Assembly (NCBI GenBank): GCA_015680685.1
Contig: MNCI01030846.1
Coordinates: 402,779-436,728 of the forward strand
Direction of reading: 5' to 3'
DNA from: Gnetum montanum
Taxonomy: Eukaryota; Streptophyta; Gnetopsida; Gnetales; Gnetaceae
DNA length: 33,950 nucleotides
Shown: in pieces, positions 21,003-29,948 of the stretch
Layout: every line of letters starts with the position of its first letter
Numbering within the stretch: the first letter of the stretch is position 1
Program-made: the position numbers and the translations under genes
The notes under the pieces: generated by a model
The model's input: only the letters and a program-made list of their open reading frames with translations
The model's database searches: none
Told to the model about the DNA's origin: nothing

Positions 21003-23788
21003 ATGGCCTTGAAGAGGATACTAGAAGAAGGACCTTCACAACCTAGAAGCAAAAGACTGAGAGGCCATGGGAGAGGTCAAACTAGAGAACAAACTCCACT
21101 AGTAGAGCATGCAAAGTAGGAAGCCTAATCTTTCAGTCTTCATCAACAAACACTTACCACTAAACACTTTGCATAAGCAGAGGCAGAAGCACCATAAGTA
21201 CCTAAATAAGGACAATGCCTCACACTATCACCAAAATTCCTTCATGCCATCCAGGAGAAGTCAATCATGTCCACAATCATTATGAAACTGAATTTTGGCC
21301 CTTTCATGGAGTTTGCTCTAGAGGCTGTAAGGACACAACTTCAATCATCTCCCTTGTGGCATACATTGTCAACTAGTGGTAAATGGTATTTAGGGGAAAC
21401 TCTTCAATTCTAGAAAAATAAGAAAGTTGATGTCACTATTAAAATAGAAGTTTCAATGTCATACTCTATAGAGGAAATAGCTAAAGCCCTAAATTTTCCA
21501 AATGAAGGGGTGAATGTCACACAAATCTCCACAAGTTCTAATACAAATGTCAAAAGATTATGGCTATAAAGATCCTACGACAAAGGGGACAAGGAAAATA
21601 GTGAAATCAAAACTAAAGAAAAGATCTATTTTAAGATTGGAACTTGTCATTTGTTCCCAACCAAGAGACTCAACAAGATATTAACCTATGCAATCAAAGG
21701 AAGTGTCATTTTGATGGAAAAATTTAATTCTAACATTGCCTATCTCTACTTCCTCAAAATTCAATAGTTTGAGGATAAGGTAGGGAAACCAACATTGTGA
21801 TTTCCCTAACTAATTAAGAAGCTATGCAAATAGACAAGCATATTGGGTTACACAAATGATGTTTTGAGAAAAGCCACAAATGTTTCATATGTAGAAATGT
21901 CAAAACTAATGCCTCCAAAAAAGGGCCAGCTAGAAAAGCAAGTAGGTATTAAGGGAGCTACAAGCTCAACTCCTACTAATACTATCCAAGCTACTGGCCA
22001 ACAATAGCAAGTAGGACCCAGTAGCTAGCCACCAGTTGATCAGTAATAACAAAAACAACAAATTCCACTACCACCACCATAGGACTACAAACCTTCAATG
22101 AAACATTTGCAATAGATTGTAGACATAGTAAGTTGGGGAACAAGAGAATGTACCAATCTTTATAAAGTCTAAGAGAATGTACTTAGACCCACAATTTCAA
22201 CAGATCTTGCAAGTGGGAAAATTTCATTACAATCAAGAGGAGGAAATGATTGGTCATAACAGATCTCAGGATATGCTGCATCATTCCAAGTAATGCTAAA
22301 AATAAGTGAAGGAACCACAGTTATTGTTATGCAACATCAAGATGTAGTGGAAGCCACTAAATTAATCACATATCACATCAAAGAGACATTCAATGTTCCT
22401 ATTGTGCCACCAGTAAATACTTCAGAAGCAAGAGATGCTCAAATGCTTACTAGTGCCTTGATGACTCCTACTAAACACAAGGATATACTAGACAAAATAC
22501 TGCATATAGGATAAGTCATGCAAAATCTCATTGATATCCACAATGATATCACTACAGTACAGTTTGAATTAATCACTACCAAGGGGAAGTTACTCATGGT
22601 TGAGACCAGGGTAGAGCATACAAAAAATGAAGTCCAAAAACAACAAGAAGAGCTAGTCACCCTAAGAATAGAAAGGAGAGATCTAACATAGGTGTTGTAC
22701 CAAACCAACTCAACCAATTTAGAACAGACCATGTGAGATGCCTCATTGATCATAATATGAAAATAAAGAAGGATAAGAAGAAGGTAGTATGGGATGCGTT
22801 AGTAGTAAAAGCTTAGATTTATGCACTTGCCAAAGTGCTCATTATCTTGTAAGAGGAAAATACACAACTAGCTGCTAATAATGCTCGATTGACCAACATA
22901 GAAAGGTAAAAGAATGTTCTTAAGGAGAGCCTCTAGCAACCTCAAGAATAGTTAATCCATGTTAGCCAAGACATGAGTTGCTTGGCTTGTGAGAATAGAA
23001 CCTTGTCAATGGAAGAAGTTTGCGCAATCAGATAAAAATCTATAATCGAAATCAATGCATGGTAAAATGAGGCTAAGAAGCATGAACGAATCAAGAAGCA
23101 TTTTAAAGATCAAGTGAACATCTACAAGAAAATTAATAAGAAAGAAATTCATATGGTTAAAGCCAAATTCAGCTCCATTTCTACATAGAATACAAACTGG
23201 TAGCTAATTTTGGATATTGTAGCCCATGTTCACTAGGAAAAAATTAAGAAAAAAGACCTACAGATTGAAGATTTGATGGATTATATGGGATTACCAAACC
23301 TTTGGTAAGCTAATCTAGCCATGTTGATAGCAAGCAGGCCCATGAATGAACTAGAATAACATATAGTTGTAGTTTATGCATTGTATGAGAAAGAATTTAT
23401 AGATAGAAAAGATGCTCTACAGAAACTACATGTGGTAAATTGTGAACTTGAAATTATGAAAGCTAGCTACCAAGGACAAAAAGATATGCCAACTAACCTA
23501 GCTCATAGAATGTTTGATTTTTAAGAACTAAGGAAAATAGTTAGGGCTTTTGATGAAGAATGATGCTAATTTGCAACTTGGTCTGTAAAGGCTAATCAAA
23601 TATTTTCACAACCTCCATGCTTGTGGGATGTACCTGCTCCATCACACATTGCTCAACAAGCATGAACAATACATGATCTCAAGACAAAGGATGAAAATCT
23701 TTAGGCATTGCTAAACAAGTATCAATTCAAGAAGCCTGATGACAAGGGGAAGTAGCCGATGGAAGAGCCACCACCATTGGGCACATAG
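21003..23788 (+). pseudogene. Post-pol ORF (aORF) of element 4
   Basis: Starts MALKRILEEGPSQPRSKR, with a basic N-terminus that could be a nuclear signal. The following segments can be paired one-to-one with element 5: LNFGPFMEFALEAVR (about 21288-21332), 'LWHTLSTSGKWYLGET' (21352-21400), SYSIEEIAKALNFP (about 21460-21500), and a FP-LIKKLCK-TSI block (about 21802-21840). Then come a Pro/Gln-rich link, 'GTTVIVMQHQDVVEA' (22311-22355), long coiled coil (22500-23500), and the C-terminal PPCLWDVPAPSHI (about 23608-23646). The middle block resembles the 'putative plant transposon protein' domain (PF20167 as I remember it) found in Athila-type ORFs. No transmembrane segment is visible, so an envelope role is not supported. 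Many stops; non-functional. Biochemical role unknown. Confidence 0.75.
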
Positions 23789-23975
23789 GCTACATCAAGC
23801 TACTTTAATTTTTATTTTATTTTATCATATAACCATGTCAATTTTGTAAAAATAGCACTACAACATTCTGAGTTATGTAAATAGTCCATCAAACATGTAC
23901 ACTTAACTTTACCTTCCAATTTTGTAAGGGACTCTATCCTCTTTTTGTTTTAACTTGAGGATGAGTCTCTAGTTA

Positions 23976-23987
23976 GTCGTGGGAGTA
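23976..23987 (+). promoter_or_regulatory. Polypurine tract, element 4
   Basis: The sequence agtcgtgggagta directly abuts the 3' LTR start at 23988. It sits 18-20 nt after a 'taacttgagga' block that element 1 also has before its tract (4290-4303). Confidence 0.75.
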
Positions 23988-24878
23988 TGATGAAGTCAAA
24001 TTTTATCATGAAATGACATCGTAACAACAACATTGTATCAAAAATGTCATTGATACAATGTCACCACTCATGCTATGTCATTGCTGATATGGTATCTTGA
24101 GATGTATGCAACCTTATAAATATGACACTTGGATGCACAATCCAACAACTTTTCTTTCCACACCTTACCCAAACTCTTTTCATTTCATTCCATAGTTTTA
24201 GCAATAGTGAAAATGTCCATAATGTGATGTGAGACAGTCAATCTGAGTCATTATTTGAGTAAATTATACATGGACATAATTTATGCATGGAAATAAAGAT
24301 TGAAGCTATTTTTCATCATTGCATCATAACTTAGTTTTCTTTTACTTAGAATAGTTTCCTTGTTTTCCTAGTTAATACTCTACTTTTCCAATTATTTTAC
24401 TTTACATGTTTAATTAGTAAAAGTAGTATGGATATGATTGGTTTTGAGCATTAAGTGTAACTATTTGGTAATCTAGTGGTGGCATTACTTGGTACACCTA
24501 GTAGTAATTCCTCTTAGTAATCCTAGTGATAGTTACATGAGTCCAAGACATGAACAACAAACCAAGACAAAATATCCACCACTCTAGGATAGAATAGATT
24601 TATATTTCTATTGTTACTTAGACTTAGAATTTAATATTCATTTTCACCATGTTCATGATTAGGAGCAATAGTGGCCAAAACAACATCAGTAATCACATAC
24701 CTCATTAAGAGCTAAGTCATACACTTATACCTCACTAGCTCAAGGTGTGAAGATAGCAATCAAGAACTTAAACTTAATTACTAACATAATAACATTTTCC
24801 ATCTAAAAATTATGATTAGGACATGCATGAACACTCATGAATTGTATGGTTGAGTGTTGGATGCTCCACCACTCATCA
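23988..24878 (+). mobile_element. 3' LTR of element 4
   Basis: An 891-bp LTR pairing with 9192-10087. It has TGATGAAGT/ACTCATCA ends, a word block with GATACAATG-type palindromes, and a TATA box at 24115-24122. The TSD taaga follows. It differs from the 5' LTR at roughly one base in eight by eye, mostly transitions. Confidence 0.93.
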
Positions 24879-24883
24879 TAAGA

Positions 24884-24894
24884 GAATACATACT
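24884..24894. other. 11-bp sliver between two LTR elements
   Basis: The sequence gaatacatact is all that separates the TSD of element 4 from the LTR of element 5. It presumably continues the L1-like LINE remnant seen left of 9187. The last five bases (atact) would be the left TSD copy of element 5; the right copy is outside the window. Confidence 0.5.
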
Positions 24895-25792
24895 TGATGA
24901 GCAGCTAGGTATCCCTACCTCCAACCATACAAATCATAGGCGTTCACACGCGACCCAGTTGAATTCCATAGACTATAAGCACTTAACATACACTAGACTC
25001 TAACCAGTGAAACCTTGGGTTAGAATGGTCATTGTCTTCCTAATCTCACTTGTGATGTTCCATTTACGATGGTTAAGTAAGATTAAGGCTAATGATTTTT
25101 ATAGCTTTTTGCATATCTTTTGGCGGCTAATTTAAGGTGTAAAAGGTAGGAAATAAACTATTATCTAATCTCTAATTATCCTAACTTGTATCCTAACTAT
25201 TCCTAGCATAAGTATCTGGTCCCATCTTCCGAGCACGTTCTGAGCATCTCCTAACACTTCTAGACTACCAAACGTTAAGTGTCACTGGGTTTACTAAGTG
25301 TTTGATTTACGTTCAATATGGTTGTACTTATGGCCTTTACGAACTATGAATGAACAATAGTGATTGAAATAATAATAACAGAAACCTAAGTAAGTAGCAA
25401 GTAATCAACAAAGCATAAACACATTAAACTACAGAATGCATAAAATAGCTAAGTCCAAATGCTGCAAGGAATGTTTGAATAGTTCGTCTTTATTTTCCTC
25501 ATGCCAATGGGCTTAGATACATCAACGCTTGAATAAAGAGCCAATCACTTTTCTTACACCTGCTATGGGCACTTGGAAACTATTCTATCTCCTGTGGGAA
25601 CAAACTGCAAGAGCTTCGCTACAACTAATTGAAAGATGCCTAAATGAGGTGGGAGGCCCTCTTATTTATAGGCCGAGATAGGCGGCTGTGTAAACAGGGT
25701 CACGTCGACGTAGGAAGGCTACGTCGGGCCCGCATCGATGCGACCGCGTATACGTGGCTCAGTCGACGCATCAACTCAATGACACTTCATCA
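24895..25792 (-). mobile_element. 3' LTR of element 5
   Basis: An 898-bp LTR read on the - strand, with TGATGAAGTG at 25792 and ...CTCATCA at 24895. The tail around 24895-24975 is the reverse complement of the element 1 LTR tail ('ggttgagtg', 'ggagttcaac', 'tctatgg' blocks). A TATAAATAAGAGG box lies at about 25660-25672. The U3 contains CpG-rich perfect palindromes: ACGTCGACGT (25702-25711), CGCATCGATGCG (25731-25742) and CGTATACG (25747-25754). Confidence 0.88.
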
Positions 25793-25803
25793 TACCTCCA
25801 TGA
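25793..25803 (-). promoter_or_regulatory. Polypurine tract, element 5
   Basis: On the - strand the sequence gtcatggaggta ends exactly at the LTR start. It matches the tracts of elements 1 and 4 and fixes the orientation of element 5. Confidence 0.75.
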
Positions 25804-26031
25804 CTGAGCAAAAACTCATCCACAAGTTACTTTACAAATTGGAAGGTATGGATTCTTATTTACAACACACATAACTTAAATACATACATGACACAACATG
25901 AAATTGACTAAGTGCCCGAGTTACAGAGGAGGACAATTACCAAAATGGCAGTGTTTGGAGAAAAAATTGAACACCTCGCTAGTCCTGGAGCCTCTACTGT
26001 GTAGGATGATGCACAAAATTGCTGGAGAAGA
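25804..26031 (-). other. 3' UTR between aORF stop and polypurine tract, element 5
   Basis: A short non-coding stretch. The ORFs here on the + strand have no family features and run antisense to the element. Confidence 0.5.
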
Positions 26032-26691
26032 TCACACTGTCCCTGGGGGTGATGGTTCTAATGGACCTTCTCTAGCCTCTGGCCCATGTGTTGGTGGCGA
26101 CGTGAATGATGGTTGCCCTGCGACAGCTGCAACTTCTGGAGGCAGCTGAAAAGCCTCCAAGAGAGCCCTCATCTTTTCTTCTTTGCTTTTGGGGTCGTTC
26201 ACGGTCTAGGAAGCTTCTCCAATGTGTGCTAGAGCTGGAACTTCCCACGAGCATGGTAGTGCCAAAAAGAGTTCTTTTAAGTTGACAAACCAGACTACGA
26301 ACTGCTTGTGTTCGATGTTAAATGCTCAGATTGATGCCTGCAACTGCTGGTAGTCATTTATTCTTCGGGCCAGGTTCTCTGTGACTATACGTTGTTCTTC
26401 AAAGCTTGGGCGGAGGACCTCGAGTTCTGTGTTTGCTATTGCCAACTTTTGTTTTGTTGCCTTGTGTGCCTGGAACTCTCCCTCATATAAGGAATACGAG
26501 GCAGCCACTTGCTTTTCTAACTCTGACCACGGTCTCTCGGCTGTGAGCATAGCCAGGTTTGCATATCAAAGGTTGGCCAACTCCATGTATTCTGTCATTT
26601 TCTCAATTTGTAGCTTCTTCAGATGGATTTCTACTTTATTATAGGCATTCAATCCATCAAAGATAGATGACCATATTGTTGGAGACCATTT
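26032..26691 (-). pseudogene. aORF of element 5, C-terminal part (downstream of insertion)
   Basis: Read leftward from 26691, it gives 'WSSIFDGLNAYNKVEIHLKK', a LANLAMLTAERPWSELE block with coiled coil through about 26326, PCSWEVPALAHIGEAS (about 26253-26206), EEKMRALLEAFQ, and a Pro-rich end 'GPLEPSPPGTV' with a stop at 26032. Each block has a partner in element 4: LANLAMLIASRPMNELE, PCLWDVPAPSHI, and ENL-ALLNKYQ. There is an in-frame stop at 26326 and a frame change near 26200. This is the continuation of 29949-32147, from which it is separated by the insertion at 26697-29948. Confidence 0.75.
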
Positions 26692-27917
26692 GGGACGCGA
26701 CTGCCAACGAGTGTCCTCGAACAGGATTTAGGTGCCTGCTGGTCTCTGGCAACACCAAGGCCCAGATACCTCCAAATAAACTCAGTAGTTAATGTGAGTA
26801 TGTGTGTGTGCTGTTGCGGCGTGCGGTTGTGAGAAATGTAACGATTGCGTTGTGTGTAAACTACAAATGACTTATCTTAAAGAGATTTAGCCAACTTTGC
26901 CAAGTACTGTGAGTTGTTGAAAATTTCCTATTTTGTTCAACTGCCTAGTCTACGCGGTCCTTATAATACCTACTTGTAACAAATAAAATTTTATTTAAAC
27001 ATTTGAGCACAACTCTGCCAATCTACTCCTAATTTTCCCCAGAGAAAGAGATAGTTCCACAAGAAAACTAGAAATAGAGCAAGATTCGATGGAAATAGAC
27101 AGAAAAGAAAGCAGATTTGCGTGGACCTCAAATATTTAAACAAGGTAAAATGACATGAGTAAACACTTCACAATAAAGCTATCCCAAATTCAATAACTAT
27201 GAATTGTTCAAACTTCCAAGGCTCAAATAAGCAATTTCTTCAAGACAATCCTACTATGCTACCAAAAATTGCTGTGTAAACTACCACGTAAAAGACTCCA
27301 TTTTGGCTAACTAATGGATGTCAATAATTGTATTCAACAGAACCTCCAAAAGACTTGACAATTTCTAATTGAAATACCACGGAGATTCACTTTAAATATA
27401 AAAAGAAGCTATTCTGGTCCCATCAAAATACCAAAGATTTTCTGAACCCTCTTGACTATTGAATCGTTCAACAGCATGACTACAAGCAGAGGCTCTCTTA
27501 CAACGATCTCAATAGCAGTTCTTATACATTGCACAATAACCAAATTCACTACTAAAATTCTCTTAAGGCTTTCAAACACAAGCGCTTCTATGGCAAAATT
27601 TTAATAGAAATTTTCGATCATACAACAAGAACAATAAGAGCAATCTAAAAATCCCAAAATTACTTGTCAAGGATGATACTATCTAAACCACTAGCTAAAC
27701 AATTTAAACAAGATAAAAAACAATAAGCATAACTCACAATACTATGATAAAGAGGCTAAAATCTTTTTTTTAGCAAGCCATCTTACAAGCAATCTTTCAC
27801 AATGTGTGACTCCAAGTGTGTCTCCAAGTGAGAGCTCCCAAAAGTGATAGCTAGTAGTCTTCTCAAAGTGTTTGATGTGAGACCTCCAGAGTGTTCTCCC
27901 TTCCTACCCTTGAATCC

Positions 27918-27925
27918 CTTTTATA
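27918..27925 (-). promoter_or_regulatory. TATA box of the inserted LTR
   Basis: TATAAAAG on the - strand, downstream of the U3 subrepeats and about 290 bp from the LTR start. The surrounding 'gaccctataaaagggattcaaggg' is a strong core-promoter context by eye. Confidence 0.65.
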
Positions 27926-27996
27926 GGGTCTCATAGGTAGTTAGGTAAGTTACAAAAATTTTGGGTGGTTATAACCACCATAGAGACAAAAATCTG

Positions 27997-28120
27997 TAGT
28001 TGACAAGTGTCCTATTTAGTTGCCAAGTGGTCACCATGGAGATAAAAAAGTTATAGTTGACAAGTGGCCCATTTAGTTGACAAGTGGCCATTGTATAAAA
28101 GCTATGGTGGCCAAGTGTCC
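27997..28120 (-). repeat. U3 subrepeats of the inserted LTR
   Basis: Five imperfect copies of tagttgacaagtggcc (+ strand view) at about 27997, 28017, 28054, 28074 and 28106. They are spaced 20-37 bp apart, just upstream of the TATA box in the LTR's own orientation. Possible enhancer repeats. Confidence 0.7.
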
Positions 28121-28279
28121 TATTCAACAAAATCCCTATTTCTTTTTAATGATAACCTTTCCCTTGTTCTTTATATACATATAGATTATTATGGCCAAAA
28201 TGTGCCAAACTTTATGCCTGCATTAATATTTTTTTATGTTATAACTTTGGGAATGGCATCGATTAATAAAACCTTTTTC

Positions 28280-28325
28280 NCGTCCTTGTATTGACCTTGA
28301 TTTTATTTTAAAAAGAAAAAGGTTN
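28280..28325. other. N-bounded 44-bp segment with inverted-repeat edge
   Basis: Ns at 28280 and 28325 enclose 44 bp. Its end gaaaaaggtt (28315-28324) is the reverse complement of aacctttttc (28270-28279) just outside the first N. This resembles the N-bounded inverted segment at 2575-2690 and marks an unreliable join between the LTR and the presenilin-bearing part. Confidence 0.6.
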
Positions 28326-28719
28326 AAACAATTTGATATTGTGTCGTGTGCTTCTTCTCCCTCTTTTATCTTCAGCAACCATAGACGTTCCCAAATCCTT
28401 CATTGCTACAGTCTTGCAGGCATGCTTCCAGCCACCATGATTGCTATTGATATTGAGACTAGGACTGCTAATTTTTCTTGCTTGGTTTCCTCAAGTCATT
28501 TTAGTCATTTTTGCAGTTCTATGTTCCAACCTGGTCCCAGCCCTGCTGCTACCACTACGTCTGGTAATGTTGCCATATGTTCATCCGTCGTGTGCACAAT
28601 GCCTGTAACAATGTTATTTCATGTCCAAACTATTTCCCTTCATGTAGGAGCCATTATTTGCAGATTTCTTAAAAATGGTTAGGGTTTCCTTGCACACATC
28701 CATCAGTAGATGTGGGACA
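28326..28719 (-). other. Unassigned sequence between N and presenilin fragment
   Basis: Less AT-rich than its surroundings. It may be more of the presenilin hydrophilic loop (on the - strand it encodes Ser/Arg/Lys-rich residues with stops), but that loop is poorly conserved and I cannot align it. A 113-codon + strand ORF (28341-28682) has no family features. Confidence 0.35.
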
Positions 28720-29753
28720 GAGCCTAAAAATGAGCATCCTCCCATCCTCCCAGGAATAATTTGAGTTTAGCAACATGTTTGGCAAAGGCAAATCTCACAA
28801 TAGGGGCTCTGGTCATGCTGTTCCTGAGCACAACACTAGTGGCAGTTTTGGGTAGGGTTTCAGTGTGCCTTAGAATCACCTTCAACTTCTCGTGCTTCTT
28901 CTGGATCGACGGTTTGAGCAACGTCAATGGTGGCGGTGTAGAGCAACGGCTACGGTAGCAAAGTTATGATGATGATGATGCATCTGCTGCTGCAGATGGA
29001 GGCCGAGGAGAAGAATGATGACAACGACGAAGAGGATGACCACGTGGAAGTACTGGGCAAGCTTCGTAGATGAGGGCAAGGATTTCCTCATTGCGGGAGA
29101 TTGTGAGCTCGACGAGCATGAGGACCACGAGGAAACAAAACGGCGACAACATTGTAGAGGGCCATGGCCACAAGCAGAACCCATGTGATCCACTGCAACA
29201 GCATGGTGAACCAATAGGCCACCAGCATACCTATTTCCACTAGGTAGCCATGTGTTAACACGATGGGCATTTTTATCCCCAACACAAAAATCACACTCGC
29301 CACCGTAAAATTGAAGAGCACCATAGCTAGAGTAATACATTCCACGGGAATGAACAAGACCTACACCAGTAACACCGTCACAGCCCCGCCCATGTATGCC
29401 AGAACCACAAAGGCTTCCAAGTTCATGTACCAACGTAGGAACCTTGTGCAATGGAAATAGAGAAGACATACCATCACGAATGCTACCACTGTGACCACTG
29501 CTACAAAAACTAGGGCATTTAGAAGCACATCCCCAAATTTCTACCAGGCAAAATCTGATGATTGCTCATCATATATGAGCATTGCAAGCATCGTTACTGA
29601 TGAAGAAGAAGAAGAGGAGGAGGAGGAGCCATTGAGTAGGCTCACCAGGATGACCACCACTAGCATGCACAATGAAATTGGGCTCACAATTTTGATTATT
29701 TCCTCTCCTAGGCTATCCAGTATGTTGCCTCTCTTCTTCTTCCTCTAACATGA
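28720..29753 (-). pseudogene. Presenilin N-terminal fragment (gamma-secretase catalytic subunit), pseudogene
   Basis: Presenilin is a multi-pass aspartyl protease of the ER/Golgi and endosomal membrane. Read leftward on the - strand, TM1 gives NILDSLGEEIIKIV followed by SPISLCMLVVVILV (about 29730-29650). A Ser run and a 'LLNALVFVAVVTVVAF' TM2 follow, with 'CLLYFHCTRFLRWYM'. After more membrane segments come 'VECITLAMVLFNFTVASVI', 'HGYLVEIGMLVAYWF' and WITWVLLVAMALYNVVAVL (TM6, about 29190-29130). Then VELTISRNEEILALIYEACPV (about 29110-29048) starts the hydrophilic loop. The catalytic Asp of the TM6 YD motif is Asn (YN). Stops lie near 29558 and 29363 and there are frameshifts near 29735 and 29118. 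The loop peters out by about 28720. TM7-9, with GLGD and PAL, are absent. No intron interrupts the ~220 codons. Confidence 0.88.
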
Positions 29754-29948
29754 TGTTTGCCTCTACCATGGATCCTAATCCTCTTCCTTCGCTCTCAACA
29801 TCCAAAACTTAGACAGCACTTAGCATTGGCATTGTCTGATCTTTTTTTGTTCTAAATGCAGAGTATATACAGAGACCTTTAGAAAATTACCTTTTTCCAG
29901 TGTCTCTACTGCCAATCTATTCCATGAAATGGCCAAAATGTGCCAACA
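29754..29948 (-). other. Right end of the insertion, upstream of the presenilin fragment
   Basis: On the - strand it opens TGTTGGCACATTTTGGCCAT, identical for 18 bp to the start region of the LTR at 28212, then diverges within about 30-80 bp. It leads into the presenilin start without any N. It contains 'ctgtatatactctgc', a weak TATA-like site, near 29862-29876. Confidence 0.45.

Larger units (their letters stand above)
9187..24883 (+). mobile_element. Element 4: full-length Athila-like Ty3/gypsy retrotransposon with TSD
   Basis: LTRs at 9192-10087 and 23988-24878 have identical terminal motifs (TGATGAAGT...ACTCATCA) and are flanked by a perfect 5-bp duplication, taaga (9187-9191 and 24879-24883). 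Between them, in canonical order, are a primer-binding site, gag, protease, RT, RNase H, integrase, a 1.5-kb spacer, a promoter-like block, the aORF and a polypurine tract. Domain order PR-RT-RH-INT is that of Ty3/gypsy. RT motifs (FLDGYSGYNQI, FMDDFS), the integrase style and the tRNA-Asp-like PBS resemble the Athila/Tat group, and a large ORF after pol fits Athila. LTRs are only about 87-88% identical by eye, so the insertion is old. No frame is open throughout. Confidence 0.95.
26697..28212 (-). mobile_element. LTR (probably Copia-type) of the inserted element
   Basis: On the - strand it begins near 28212 with TTGGCACATTTTGGCCAT and has five U3 subrepeats of a 'ggccacttgtcaacta' unit (28120-27997). 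A TATAAAAG box is at 27925-27918, followed by a GGATTCAAGGGTAGGAAGG-like leader. It ends ...ATGGTCTCCAACA at 26697. About 1.5 kb long. The terminal bases at 28212 are not a clean TG, so that edge is approximate. The stretch 27000-27780 is AT-rich and shows nothing else. Confidence 0.6.

Noticed and set aside
21003-23788. Envelope glycoprotein in the post-pol position
   Set aside because: No signal peptide, transmembrane segment or Cys pattern is visible. The ORF is basic at the start and coiled-coil rich.
28341-28682. 113-codon + strand ORF next to the presenilin fragment
   Set aside because: No recognisable domain and it begins right after an N-bounded join. It may be antisense to the presenilin loop.
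28924-29469. 181-codon - strand ORF with Gly/His/Ser-rich sequence
   Set aside because: It overlaps the presenilin fragment in another frame. The presenilin frame shows clear family order, whereas this one has only low-complexity residues from CAT/CTC repeats.
28720-29753. Presenilin as an active host gene
   Set aside because: Two stops, two frameshifts, loss of the TM6 Asp and absence of TM7-9 make it a pseudogene. It lies in a transposon insertion.
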